Of a stretch of 42,069 bases of DNA, positions 9,524-17,358 are shown one piece after another (within the stretch, counting starts at the first letter, position 1; the number at the start of each line of letters is the position of its first letter). The DNA comes from Actinobacteria bacterium Ga0077560 (GTDB taxonomy: Bacteria; Actinomycetota; Thermoleophilia; Miltoncostaeales; Miltoncostaeaceae). The notes beneath the pieces were generated by a model, which saw only the letters and a list, made by a program, of their open reading frames with translations, was not told the DNA's origin and did no database searches. The translations under genes and the position numbers were made by a program. The stretch spans positions 1-42,069 of the forward strand of contig LNFL01000101.1 in the NCBI GenBank assembly GCA_001464275.1, written 5' to 3'.

Positions 9524-9620
9524 TGTCCTCCCTTCGCTGGCATTACCCAGATCAGGTTCAAAGGGTCGAGGCCGGTATGCCTCCTCTCAGCCGCGGGTGC
9601 GGCTCCCCTGCTGCCGGGGA
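9524..9620 (-). promoter_or_regulatory. TPP riboswitch (THI element) controlling thiL and the transporter
   Basis: On the minus strand the aptamer core is clear: GGCTGAGAGG, then ACCCTTTGAACCTGATCTGG, then GTAATGCCAGCGAAGGGAGG, all in the TPP riboswitch order and spacing. The last GGGAGGA is also the thiL Shine-Dalgarno, so ligand-stabilised P1 would hide the ribosome site. The 5' edge also holds TCCCC and GGGGA arms around a 7-nt loop (9604-9620), which could pair with each other or compete with P1. Sensing TPP and repressing synthesis is established for the class; the translational mode is my inference. Confidence 0.96.
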
Positions 9621-9746
9621 CGCTACCACTGGAGGAACGGTCACGGGGCTAAGGCCCGTCGCCCCGCATGCCGATGGGGCCAGCAGTCGCGCCCTCCCCC
9701 GCCACCGACGACAGGCCGGGCGCACACCAGACCTTCGAGGAGCCAC

Positions 9747-10202
9747 ATGAGCACCGACATCGCCACCGACCCTCAGGCACACCAGCTCGTCGTCTTCACG
9801 CTGGGGGCGGAGGAGTACGGCGTTCCGATCAAGCTCGTGCAGGAGATCATCCGCTACACCGAGCCGCGCCCCATCCCGGGCTCGCCGCACGGCGTGGAGG
9901 GCGTGATCAACCTTCGCGGTCGCATCATCCCGGTCGTCGATCTCCGGTCGCGCTTCTCATCGATGGGCGAGCGGGCCGAGGACTCGAAGATCGTGATCGT
10001 GGAGCTGGAGGAGACCACCGTCGGCGTCATCGTCGACGAGGTCAAGGAGGTCCTCTCGGTGGCCGCGGACCAGTGCGAGGCCCCGCCGGAGGGCGCGGGC
10101 GACGCCGAGTACCTGGATGCCGTCGCCAAGCTCGACGGACGCCTGCTGGTGATCCTCAACATGCCGAAGCTCTTCGGGGCGAACGCCGGCCTCATGTACT
10201 AG
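9747..10202 (+). CDS. cheW: CheW-family chemotaxis coupling protein
   Basis: 151 residues, a single CheW domain. CheW links chemoreceptors to the CheA kinase. Typical features are LVVFTLGAEEYGVPIKLVQEII at the N-terminus (family pattern given by its first 20 residues), the GVINLRGRIIPVVDLR motif, and VGVIVDEVKEVL. A good SD (GAGGAG, 9737-9742) sits 4 bp before the ATG. No cheA, receptor, cheY or flagellar gene is in view, so this is an isolated copy. It may serve a chemosensory cluster elsewhere or a non-motility pathway. Confidence 0.93.
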   Translation: MSTDIATDPQAHQLVVFTLGAEEYGVPIKLVQEIIRYTEPRPIPGSPHGVEGVINLRGRIIPVVDLRSRFSSMGERAEDSKIVIVELEETTVGVIVDEVKEVLSVAADQCEAPPEGAGDAEYLDAVAKLDGRLLVILNMPKLFGANAGLMY

Positions 10203-10213
10203 CCGTCCCGGGC

Positions 10214-10240
10214 GAGGACGGCCCGTCACGGGCCGTCCTC
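10214..10240 (+). terminator. Hairpin terminator after cheW
   Basis: A perfect 12-bp stem (GAGGACGGCCCG and its complement) with a TCA loop lies 12 bp after the cheW stop. It lacks a T-run. It isolates cheW transcription from the following membrane-protein gene. Confidence 0.65.
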
Positions 10241-10286
10241 CCGGACGCGCGCAGGAGCCCCGCCCCCGGCGGCGAATCGTCAGGGC

Positions 10287-11456
10287 ATGGCCTCCCAAGG
10301 CGCCAGGACGACGCGTGCCGTGCAGGCCGTCACCAGCGGGCTCCGCTCACGCCCCGGTGACGGGTGGTCCTCGGCGGCGGTCGCCAGGATCTACCTGACG
10401 CTGCTGGCGCTGTCGGTGTTCATCTGGATCCTCTGGGTGAGCCGCTCGGTGATCCAGTGGATCGCCATCTCCGCCTTCCTCGCCGTGGCGATCAACCCGC
10501 TGGTGGGACTGCTGATGCGGCGGGCCAGGATGCGTCGCGGCGGCGCGATCGGGGTGGTGTACCTGCTGGGCACCGGTGCCCTCGCCGGCGCCGCGCTGGT
10601 GTTCATCCCGCCGCTGGTGGATGCCGCCACCGGCCTGGTGGAGGCGATCCCCGGGTACATCGAACGCGTCCAGCGGTCGACGCTGATCCAGGACCTCGAC
10701 CGGGAGTACGACGTCCTCGACCAGGTGCGGGAGCGGGCGACCGACCTCCTGTCGACGCTCGCCGGTCCGAACGTGGCGGTGGACGCGGCGTCGCGGGTCG
10801 TGAACGGCCTGGTCGCCCTGGTGAGCATCGCGGTCATCTGCTTCCTGCTGAGCCTGTACGGGCCGCGCCTGCGCGCGTGGGTGGAGAGCCAGTTCGGCGG
10901 CCACACCCGCGTCCGGGTCACCTCGGTGCTGGACGGCATGTACAAGGTCATCGCCGGCTACGTCGTCGGGGTCCTCCTGGTGGCGCTGTGCGGAGCCACG
11001 GCAGCCGCCGTGTTCATGTGGGTCGCCGGCGTCCCGTACATCCCGGTGCTGGCCCTCTGGGTGGCGCTCATGGCGTTCATCCCGCTGGTGGGGGCGACAC
11101 TGGGCGCGGTGCCCTACGTGATCGTCGCCTTCTTCCAGGGATGGCCGGTGGGCGTCGCCGCGCTCGTGTTCCTGGCCGTCTACCAGCAGGTCGAGAACAA
11201 CCTCGTGCAGCCGCTGATCCACCGGCGCACGGTGCAGCTGAACCCGCTGTGGATCATCATCGCGGTGCTGGTGGGCAGCCAGCTGCTGGGGATCACCGGC
11301 GCGCTGGTCGCGATCCCGGTGGCCGGCATCCTCCAGGTCCTGGTGCAGGACTGGGCGGCCGAGCGCCGCCGCCGCGACGACGGATCCGACGACGAGGGCA
11401 TGACGGCCGTCACCGGCGGGCCCGATCCCGCGGCCGAACCGGCGCCGTCCACGTAA
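10287..11456 (+). CDS. AI-2E family transporter (PerM/YdiK-like membrane protein)
   Basis: 389 residues with seven to eight predicted membrane spans. The N-terminal pair (YLTLLALSVFIWILWVSRSV and the following IAISAFLAVAINPLVGLL), a soluble-looking central stretch (about residues 110-165), and the C-terminal PLIHRRTVQLNPLWIIIAVL motif are characteristic of the AI-2E transporter family (PF01594). The family includes TqsA and Na+/H+ antiporter-like members, so the true substrate is unknown. The cytoplasmic C-tail is charged. A GAATCG element lies close to the ATG but no strong SD does. Confidence 0.88.
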   Translation: MASQGARTTRAVQAVTSGLRSRPGDGWSSAAVARIYLTLLALSVFIWILWVSRSVIQWIAISAFLAVAINPLVGLLMRRARMRRGGAIGVVYLLGTGALAGAALVFIPPLVDAATGLVEAIPGYIERVQRSTLIQDLDREYDVLDQVRERATDLLSTLAGPNVAVDAASRVVNGLVALVSIAVICFLLSLYGPRLRAWVESQFGGHTRVRVTSVLDGMYKVIAGYVVGVLLVALCGATAAAVFMWVAGVPYIPVLALWVALMAFIPLVGATLGAVPYVIVAFFQGWPVGVAALVFLAVYQQVENNLVQPLIHRRTVQLNPLWIIIAVLVGSQLLGITGALVAIPVAGILQVLVQDWAAERRRRDDGSDDEGMTAVTGGPDPAAEPAPST

Positions 11457-11459
11457 CCT
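11454..11459 (+). promoter_or_regulatory. Candidate -10 element for a leaderless transcript of the DUF4097-like gene
   Basis: TAACCT fits the actinobacterial TANNNT -10 pattern and ends 7 bp before the GTG at 11467, placing the expected transcription start at or next to the start codon. It overlaps the stop codon of the upstream gene. No SD is present for the downstream gene. Confidence 0.4.
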
Positions 11460-11466
11460 CCCGGGC

Positions 11467-12162
11467 GTGGGAAAGCTCCGCGCCCTCCTCATCGTCGCCG
11501 GCATCGTCCTCTCGGTGTTCGTCGTCGGGGCGATCCTCGTGGCGGTCCTGAGCCGTGAGGGCACCCGCACGCAGCGGGTGGACGGCGAGATCACCCGGGT
11601 CGAGGTGCTGTCCGAGCGGGGCGCGCTCACCGTACGGGCCGGGGCGCCCGGCGGCGCGGACCTGGTCTCGCGCGAGCGATGGATCCTGATCGGCCCCGAC
11701 GTGGACGCCACCGTGCGCGACGGAACCCTGCGGGTCGACGTCACCTGCCCGCGGATGTCGCTGGTGTCGTGCAGCGCAGACCTCGACCTCGGCGTGCCGC
11801 AGGGCGTGGCGCTCGAGGTCAAGACGATCCGGGGCAACCTGGAGGTGGACGGCCTGGACGGCGCCATGACCGTCCTCAGCGAGGACGGCGATGTGACGGT
11901 GCGGGGCGCGCCGCCCAGCGTCGACGCCCGGTCGGTGACCGGCCGCGTCACCGCGGAGCTGTCGTCGCCGCCCGACACGGTGACCCTGCGCAGCGAGACC
12001 CAGGACGTGCGGCTGGTGATGCCCTCCGGCGCGTACGACATCCAGGCCGACAGCACGCTCGGCAGCGAGCGCGTCGAGGGCGTCCGCGATGTGCCCGACT
12101 CGCCGCGCACCATCATCGCGTCGTCCGGCGCCGGCAACGTGAGCGTGACGGCGACGCCCTGA
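11467..12162 (+). CDS. Membrane-anchored beta-rich protein, DUF4097-like
   Basis: 231 residues with one N-terminal membrane segment (about residues 5-28) and an extracytoplasmic domain. The domain has repeating short strands such as VEVLSERGALTVRAG, LEVKTIRGNLEVDGLDG and VLSEDGDVTVRG, the pattern of DUF4097/adhesin-like right-handed beta-helices. Two cysteines (CPRMSLVSC) may form a disulfide. Biochemical function of the family is unknown. It begins 10 bp after the AI-2E family gene and may have its own promoter overlapping that stop. Confidence 0.75.
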   Translation: MGKLRALLIVAGIVLSVFVVGAILVAVLSREGTRTQRVDGEITRVEVLSERGALTVRAGAPGGADLVSRERWILIGPDVDATVRDGTLRVDVTCPRMSLVSCSADLDLGVPQGVALEVKTIRGNLEVDGLDGAMTVLSEDGDVTVRGAPPSVDARSVTGRVTAELSSPPDTVTLRSETQDVRLVMPSGAYDIQADSTLGSERVEGVRDVPDSPRTIIASSGAGNVSVTATP

Positions 12163-12218
12163 CGGGGAGCTTGGCCGGGGCGTAACCGCGGGGCGTGGAT
12201 GTCGTCCGGCGGGGGCGG

Positions 12219-12240
12219 TACCTTTACGAACACATGTTCG
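12219..12240 (+). promoter_or_regulatory. LexA-type SOS box overlapping the promoter and start codon of the small gene
   Basis: CGAACACATGTTCG at 12227-12240 matches the Gram-positive/actinobacterial LexA operator CGAAC-N4-GTTCG, including the purine/pyrimidine preferences of the centre. A TANNNT element TACCTT lies at 12219-12224. The ATG at 12234-12236 sits inside the box, so LexA bound here would block transcription initiation and the transcript would be almost leaderless. Chance occurrence in a window of this size is low but not negligible. Confidence 0.7.
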
Positions 12241-12503
12241 ACGCCGCCGACAACACCCAGCTCACGCTGTTCATGGGGCAGCGTCCCGACCCGCAGCCGC
12301 GCCGGCGGCTGGGCCGCAACGAGCGCATGGCGCTCCGCCTCGATCAGATGGCGGACGACGCCGAGCTCGAGGCGGAGTCCTGCCGGTCACGCGGTGACCA
12401 GCTCGGTGAGCGCCGGGCCCGCGAACAGGCCCGGGACGCCCGCAGGTCCGCCGCGCTCCTGCGGGCCGGCCCCGAGGGCGTGGCCCGCCTGCTCGCCTCC
12501 TGA
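12234..12503 (+). CDS. Small putative SOS-controlled protein with N-terminal beta-clamp-binding motif
   Basis: 89 residues from the ATG at 12234; a GTG at 12195 in the same frame would add 13 residues but would put the LexA box inside the gene. Residues 9-13 read QLTLF, fitting the QLxLF pentapeptide by which polymerases and repair factors bind the replication sliding clamp. The rest is rich in Arg, Glu, Asp and Ala and is predicted to be mostly helical (about residues 28-75), without membrane segments. No known enzyme domain is recognised. Operator and motif together suggest a DNA-damage-induced protein acting at the replisome, perhaps a polymerase-switching factor or a replication brake. 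This is inference. Confidence 0.7.
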   Translation: MFDAADNTQLTLFMGQRPDPQPRRRLGRNERMALRLDQMADDAELEAESCRSRGDQLGERRAREQARDARRSAALLRAGPEGVARLLAS

Positions 12504-12505
12504 TC

Positions 12506-12569
12506 GCCCGGGTCGTCGCTGCGGCGCGACCCGGGCCGCCGACGGCCCGCGGCCCATCAGGCCGCGGGC
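12506..12569. terminator. Two back-to-back hairpins between convergent genes
   Basis: The first stem has arms 12506-12515 and 12527-12536 (GCCCGGGTCG and complement). The second has arms 12545-12554 and 12560-12569 (GCCCGCGGCC and complement) around a 5-nt loop that includes the stop codon of the minus-strand gene. They probably terminate both convergent transcripts. Confidence 0.6.
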
Positions 12570-12883
12570 AGGTCGCCTTCCCAGAACGAGGGCAGGTCCA
12601 TCTCGAAGCCGCCGTCCTCGGTCGCGTGCTTGGCGTGCCACGCGGTGAAGTCCGGGATCGAGAAGCCCACCACCCGTCGCGAGTGCAGATCCAGTCGCAC
12701 CTGGATCTCGCGCTCCGGGTCCCAGATGGCCCGCGCCGGCGCCAGCGGCCCGTAGGAGCAGTGGTAGACGTCCTTCTCGGTGTCGTACTGCGTGAAGGTC
12801 TCGACGGGGGGTGGCCCGTCGCCGGCAGGGGCGCCGGGAGGGCCCCCGGGACCGCCTGGGGGTGGGGGAGGCATCGTGCTCAT
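12557..12883 (-). CDS. Hypothetical protein with DUF2283-like core and Pro/Gly-rich N-terminus
   Basis: 108 residues. The first ~27 residues are almost all Pro, Gly and Ala. The rest contains VYHCSYGPLAPARAIWDPE and a strand pair IQVRLDLHSRRVVGFSIPDF, which resembles the DUF2283 pattern, but the match is weak. A GGAG Shine-Dalgarno lies 5 nt before the ATG, supporting the start. No signal peptide or membrane segment is seen. Function is unknown. It lies downstream of the TetR gene on the same strand, facing the SOS-box gene. Confidence 0.6.
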   Translation of the reverse strand: MSTMPPPPPGGPGGPPGAPAGDGPPPVETFTQYDTEKDVYHCSYGPLAPARAIWDPEREIQVRLDLHSRRVVGFSIPDFTAWHAKHATEDGGFEMDLPSFWEGDLPAA

Positions 12884-12931
12884 GCGTGCTCCATCGTCGG
12901 AACGGGTCGGTGGCCGCGGCCGCCGATCAGA

Positions 12932-13537
12932 CTACCCCGGCGCAGCGGGGGTACGCATGCCGTAGAGCGCCGCGTCGACCACGCGCTCCGGCAGGCCGGG
13001 CTCGTCCAGGGGCTCCAGGGACACGAGCGCCCGGAAGAACACGGGTCCCGCGACCATGGTGGCCAGCAGGCCGGCGTCGGTGCCCGGGGGCAGCTGGCCG
13101 CGGTCGATGCCTCGCGCGATGACCCCCAGCACGTGGGCGCGCCGCTCCGCCACGAAGCGCGCGTGGATCTCGGCCAGGCCCGGCTCGTGACGGGCCTCCG
13201 CCGCCAGGGACGGCAGCACGGACGCCCACCGCTCGGTGCGCAGCTGCTCGGCGAGGCCGGACATGAGGAGCACCAGGTCGTCCCGCACGTCGCCCGTGTC
13301 GACTCGCGGCGGTTCGCACGCCATGGTCTGGAACGCCGCGATCAGCAGCTCGGCGCGGGTGGGCCAGTGGCGGTAGATCGTGGTCTTGGCCACCCCGGAG
13401 CGGGCCGCGACCGCCTCGATCGTCACACCGGGGAAGCCCCCCTCGCACAGCAGCTGCGCGGCGGCGTCGAGCACCGCGCTGCGCGATCGTGCGACCCGCG
13501 GGTCGCACGCCCCCTGCTGTCCGTCGGCGTCTCCCAA
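12932..13537 (-). CDS. TetR-family transcriptional repressor of the divergent MFS exporter
   Basis: 201 residues from a TTG at 13537 with AAGGGG upstream. The N-terminal helix-turn-helix is VTIEAVAARSGVAKTTIYRHW (about residues 38-58; the core is SGVAKTTIYRHW), followed by a helical ligand-binding C-terminal domain. It is divergent from a DHA2-family exporter, and two near-identical palindromes lie in the gap, so it probably represses both itself and the exporter until a substrate-like ligand binds. The ligand is not predictable from sequence. Confidence 0.92.
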   Translation of the reverse strand: MGDADGQQGACDPRVARSRSAVLDAAAQLLCEGGFPGVTIEAVAARSGVAKTTIYRHWPTRAELLIAAFQTMACEPPRVDTGDVRDDLVLLMSGLAEQLRTERWASVLPSLAAEARHEPGLAEIHARFVAERRAHVLGVIARGIDRGQLPPGTDAGLLATMVAGPVFFRALVSLEPLDEPGLPERVVDAALYGMRTPAAPG

Positions 13538-13552
13538 AACGTCCCCTTGCGC

Positions 13553-13578
13553 GCAACGCTACGCGGGCGTAGCGTTGC
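13553..13578. promoter_or_regulatory. TetR operator 1
   Basis: A perfect 26-bp palindrome: the 12-bp arm GCAACGCTACGC is inverted around a central GG. Its core, CGCTACG-N4-CGTAGCG (13557-13574), recurs in operator 2. It lies 16 bp upstream of the TetR start codon. Confidence 0.8.
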
Positions 13579-13582
13579 CGTC

Positions 13583-13600
13583 CGCTACGCGACCGTAGCG
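13583..13600. promoter_or_regulatory. TetR operator 2
   Basis: CGCTACG-N4-CGTAGCG again, with centre 26 bp from that of operator 1. An extra overlapping half-site (TAGCGG) follows at 13601-13606. It is the copy nearer the exporter gene and likely overlaps its promoter. Confidence 0.78.
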
Positions 13601-13638
13601 TAGCGGACTCGCCCATGACGCACTCAAGGAGAGGGCTT

Positions 13639-15120
13639 GTGACCCAGGCCGACTCCAGGCGCTGGATCGTGCTGACGCTGCTCAGCCTGACCCAGTTCAT
13701 CCTGGTCATCGACGTTTCGATCGTGAACGTCGCGCTCGCCGACATCCAGGCCGATCTCGCGTTCTCCCAGGAGAACCTGCAGTGGATCCTGAGCGCCTAC
13801 ACCCTCACGTTCGGCGGCCTGCTGCTGCTGGGCGGGCGGATGGCGGACCTGTTCGGACGGCGCCGCGTGTTCCTCATCGGCCTGGCGGTCTTCATCGTCG
13901 GCTCCGCGCTCTGCGGGTTCGCCCAGTCGGAGCTCATGCTCATCGTCTCCCGCGCGCTGCAGGGCATCGGCGCGGCCATCATCTCGCCGGGCGCGCTCTC
14001 CATCCTCACCACCACCTTCCAGGAGGGCGCCGAGCGCAACAAGGCGCTCGGCATCTGGGGTGCCATCGCCGGTGTGGGCGGTGCCGTGGGCGTGCTGGCC
14101 GGCGGGTTCCTGGTCGAGTACCTGTCGTGGCGCTGGGTGTTCCTCGTGAACCTGCCCATCGGCCTCGCCGTGCTCTTCCTGGTGCCGCGGTTCGTGCTGG
14201 AGAGCCGTGGCGAGGGCAAGCCCCGCCTGGACCTGGGCGGGTCGCTCACCATCACCGGTGGCCTCGCAACGCTCATCTACGGGCTCACCCGGGCCGAGAC
14301 CGACGGCTGGGGCGACAGCATCGCCATCGGCATGCTCGCGCTGTCGGCCATCCTGATCGTGGGCTCGCTGTTCATCGAGGCCACCGTCAAGGATCCGCTG
14401 CTGCCCCTGGGCATCTTCCGGAACCGCACCCTCACCGGCGCGAACATCGTGGGCTTCCTGCTGGGCGCCGCGATCTTCGCCATGTTCTTCTTCATCTCGC
14501 TCTACATGCAGCAGGTGCTGCAGTACTCGGCGCTCGGCGTCGGCACGCGCTACCTGCTCTTCGCGATCGTGATCATCATCGCCGCCGCGGCATCCCAGGC
14601 GCTGGTGACCAGGTTCGGCGTGCGGCCGATCCTGGCGATCGGGATGCTCCTGCTGCTGGCGGGCCTCGTGTACTTCACGCGCATCGACGTGGACGGCTCG
14701 TACTCGCGGGACCTGGTGCCGGGCTTCATCCTGGCCGGCGTGGGCCTCGGCTTCGCCTTCGTCCCGGTGTCGATCGCCGCCCTGCAGGGTGTGGAGGACA
14801 GGATGGCCGGTGTGGCCTCGGGCCTCATCAACACCTCGCAGCAGGTCGGCGGCGCCGTGGGCATCGCCATCCTGTCCACGGTCGCGACATCGACCACCTC
14901 GGGCCGGGTGGAGGACGCCGCCTCCGCGGCGGCGGCCGGTGGCGGCGACCCGGAGGCCGCGGCCGCCGCGGCACTGCCGGGCGGTCTGGTGGACGGCTTC
15001 GTGAACGCCTTCTGGACGGGCGCCGGCATGGCGGTGGTGGGCCTCATCTGCACCCTGTTCATCATCAAGAAGGTGGGCCCGCAGCAGGCCGCGACCGCGC
15101 ACCACGCGCCGGGGCTCTAG
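13639..15120 (+). CDS. MFS drug exporter, DHA2 (EmrB/QacA) 14-TM family
   Basis: 493 residues from a GTG at 13639, chosen because AAGGAG (13626-13631) is 7 bp upstream; an ATG at 13615 in the same frame has no SD and would place the SD in the coding sequence. Fourteen hydrophobic segments are apparent. Family signatures include FILVIDVSIVNVALADIQ in TM1 and the motif A loop GGRMADLFGRRRVF. It is a proton-driven efflux pump for toxic compounds by family. Expression is probably controlled by the divergent TetR protein. A low-complexity Ala/Gly stretch (AAAAGGGDPEAAAAAAL) precedes the last segment. Confidence 0.92.
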   Translation: MTQADSRRWIVLTLLSLTQFILVIDVSIVNVALADIQADLAFSQENLQWILSAYTLTFGGLLLLGGRMADLFGRRRVFLIGLAVFIVGSALCGFAQSELMLIVSRALQGIGAAIISPGALSILTTTFQEGAERNKALGIWGAIAGVGGAVGVLAGGFLVEYLSWRWVFLVNLPIGLAVLFLVPRFVLESRGEGKPRLDLGGSLTITGGLATLIYGLTRAETDGWGDSIAIGMLALSAILIVGSLFIEATVKDPLLPLGIFRNRTLTGANIVGFLLGAAIFAMFFFISLYMQQVLQYSALGVGTRYLLFAIVIIIAAAASQALVTRFGVRPILAIGMLLLLAGLVYFTRIDVDGSYSRDLVPGFILAGVGLGFAFVPVSIAALQGVEDRMAGVASGLINTSQQVGGAVGIAILSTVATSTTSGRVEDAASAAAAGGGDPEAAAAAALPGGLVDGFVNAFWTGAGMAVVGLICTLFIIKKVGPQQAATAHHAPGL

Positions 15121-15130
15121 GCCCATCGGT

Positions 15131-15159
15131 CGCCGGGGCGGCGATGTGCCGCCCCGGCG
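15131..15159 (+). terminator. Hairpin terminator after the MFS gene
   Basis: A perfect 12-bp stem (CGCCGGGGCGGC and complement) with a GATGT loop starts 11 bp after the stop codon. It separates the exporter from the methylmalonyl-CoA mutase operon. Confidence 0.65.
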
Positions 15160-15168
15160 CCCAGGCCC

Positions 15169-15174
15169 TATCCT
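15169..15174 (+). promoter_or_regulatory. Candidate -10 element for the methylmalonyl-CoA mutase operon
   Basis: TATCCT fits TANNNT and lies just after the upstream terminator and 34 bp before the ATG. No convincing -35 element is visible. The leader contains a strong GGGGGAG Shine-Dalgarno (15196-15202). Confidence 0.4.
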
Positions 15175-15207
15175 TTCCCGGATGCACACGGACATGCGGG
15201 GGAGCAC

Positions 15208-17358
15208 ATGAGCGAGGTCGGCGAGGGTCCCGGGCTGGACGAGTGGCGCCGGCGCGCGCAGGCGGAGCTCGGTGACCGGCCGCTGGACGCACTGACCACC
15301 GTCACCCCCGAGGGGATCCCGGTGAAGCCGCTGTACACGGCCGCCGACCTCGAGGACATCGAGGCCCTGGGCTCGCTGCCGGGCTTCGCGCCGTTCACGC
15401 GCGGGGTGCGGGCGACCATGTACGCGAACCGGCCGTGGACCGTGCGCCAGTACGCGGGCTTCTCCACCGCCGAGGAGTCGAACGCCTTCTACCGGCGCAA
15501 CCTGGCGGCCGGTCAGATGGGCCTGTCGGTGGCCTTCGACCTGGCCACGCACCGTGGGTACGACAGCGACCACCCGCGCGTGGAGGGCGATGTCGGGAAG
15601 GCCGGCGTGGCCATCGATTCCGTCGAGGACATGAAGGTCCTCTTCGACGGCATCCCGCTGGACAAGATGTCGGTCTCCATGACCATGAACGGCGCCGTGC
15701 TGCCGGTCATGGCGTTCTACATCGTGGCCGCCGAGGAGCAGGGCGTCTCCGCGGACAAGCTGGCCGGGACGGTGCAGAACGACATCCTCAAAGAGTTCAT
15801 GGTCCGCAACACCTACATCTATCCGCCGGCCCCGAGCATGCGGATCGTGGCGGACATCATCGACTACACCGCGCGGCACATGCCCCGGTTCAACTCGATC
15901 TCGATCTCCGGCTACCACATGCAGGAGGCCGGGGCGACGGCGGTCCAGGAGCTCGGCTTCACCATCGCCGACGGCCTCGAGTACGTGCGCACGGCGGTGT
16001 CGCGCGGCCTGGACGTGGACGCCTTCGCGCCGCGACTGTCCTTCTTCTTCGCCATCGGGATGGACTTCTTCATGGAGGTCGCCAAGCTGCGCGCGGCGCG
16101 GCTGCTGTGGGCGCGGGTGATGTCGGGCTTCGACCCGAAGAAGGCCGCCAGCTCGATGCTGCGCACCCACTGCCAGACCTCCGGCGTGTCGCTGACGGCC
16201 CAGGACCCGTACAACAACGTCATCCGCACCACCGTCGAGGCGCTGGCCGCGGTGCTGGGCGGCACCCAGAGCCTCCACACCAACAGCTTCGACGAGGCCA
16301 TCGCGCTGCCCACCGAGTTCTCGGCCCGCATCGCGCGCAACACCCAGCTCATCCTGGCCGAGGAGACCGGGGTGACCCGCGTGGTGGACCCGCTCGCCGG
16401 GAGCTACTACGTGGAGTCGCTCACCGACTCGCTCGCCGCGGCCGCCTGGGAGCTCATCCAGGAGGTCGAGGCGATGGGCGGGATGACGGCGGCCGTGGAC
16501 GCCGGCATGCCCAAGCTGCGCATCGAGGAGGCCGCCGCTCGCAGGCAGGCCCGCGTGGACCGCGGCGAGGACGTCATCGTGGGGGTCAACCGGTACCGCC
16601 TCCCGGAGGAGGCGCCGCTGGAGATCCTGGAGGTCGACAACGCCGCCGTGCGCGCGGGGCAGATCGCGGGCCTCGAGCGGCTGCGCGCCCAGCGGGATCC
16701 CGCGCGCGCGGAGTCGGCGCTCGCGGCGCTGCGCGAGGGCGCGGCGGGCGATGCCAACCTGCTGGCGCTCTGCGTCGAGGCGGCCCGCGCCCGGTGCACC
16801 GTCGGGGAGATCTCAGACGCCATGGAGACCGTGTTCGGCAGGCACCGCGCCGAGGTGCGCAGCATCTCCGGTGTCTACGGCGCGGCGTACCAGGAGGACG
16901 AGGGCTTCTCGGCCATCCGGGCGCGCATCGAGCGGTTCGCCGAGCGCGAGGGGCGGCGTCCGCGCATGCTCGTGGCCAAGATGGGCCAGGACGGGCACGA
17001 CCGGGGCGCGAAGGTCATCGCCACGGCGTTCGCCGACCTGGGCTTCGACGTGGAGGTGGGGCCGCTGTTCCAGACCCCCGCCGAGGTGGCGCGCGACGCC
17101 GTGGACGGTGACGTTCACGTGGTGGGGGTGTCCACCCACGCGGCCGGCCACAAGACCCTGGTGCCCCAGCTCATCCAGGAGCTGCGCGACCGGGGCGCCG
17201 GCGAGGTGCTGGTGGTGTGCGGCGGCGTGGTCCCGGCGCAGGACCACGAGATGCTCCGCCAGGCGGGGGTCGCGGCGGTCTACCCGCCCGGCACCAACAT
17301 CCCGGCCGCCGCCGAGGAGGTCATCGACCTCATCGAGCAGCGCCGCGTCACGGCGTGA
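15208..17358 (+). CDS. scpA: Methylmalonyl-CoA mutase, full-length catalytic subunit
   Basis: 716 residues. The enzyme interconverts methylmalonyl-CoA and succinyl-CoA with adenosylcobalamin, in propionate and branched-chain degradation. The TIM barrel covers about residues 30-560, with the substrate-site stretch [19 protein letters not shown], the QNDILKEF motif, and [19 protein letters not shown]. The C-terminal B12 domain carries DGHDRG (residues 595-600), in which H597 is the predicted cobalt ligand. Length and an intact B12 domain mean it can act alone or with a small subunit encoded elsewhere. It overlaps meaB by GTGA. The symbol scpA/mutB is a choice of convention. Confidence 0.96.
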   Translation: MSEVGEGPGLDEWRRRAQAELGDRPLDALTTVTPEGIPVKPLYTAADLEDIEALGSLPGFAPFTRGVRATMYANRPWTVRQYAGFSTAEESNAFYRRNLAAGQMGLSVAFDLATHRGYDSDHPRVEGDVGKAGVAIDSVEDMKVLFDGIPLDKMSVSMTMNGAVLPVMAFYIVAAEEQGVSADKLAGTVQNDILKEFMVRNTYIYPPAPSMRIVADIIDYTARHMPRFNSISISGYHMQEAGATAVQELGFTIADGLEYVRTAVSRGLDVDAFAPRLSFFFAIGMDFFMEVAKLRAARLLWARVMSGFDPKKAASSMLRTHCQTSGVSLTAQDPYNNVIRTTVEALAAVLGGTQSLHTNSFDEAIALPTEFSARIARNTQLILAEETGVTRVVDPLAGSYYVESLTDSLAAAAWELIQEVEAMGGMTAAVDAGMPKLRIEEAAARRQARVDRGEDVIVGVNRYRLPEEAPLEILEVDNAAVRAGQIAGLERLRAQRDPARAESALAALREGAAGDANLLALCVEAARARCTVGEISDAMETVFGRHRAEVRSISGVYGAAYQEDEGFSAIRARIERFAEREGRRPRMLVAKMGQDGHDRGAKVIATAFADLGFDVEVGPLFQTPAEVARDAVDGDVHVVGVSTHAAGHKTLVPQLIQELRDRGAGEVLVVCGGVVPAQDHEMLRQAGVAAVYPPGTNIPAAAEEVIDLIEQRRVTA

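Noticed and set aside
10347-12233. Long minus-strand frame opposite the AI-2E family and DUF4097-like genes
   Set aside because: It is a high-GC shadow; the plus strand encodes recognisable membrane proteins.
13624-16278. Very long minus-strand open frame opposite the MFS and mutase genes
   Set aside because: Composition is His/Arg/Gly-rich shadow translation of high-GC codons, antisense to two clear genes.
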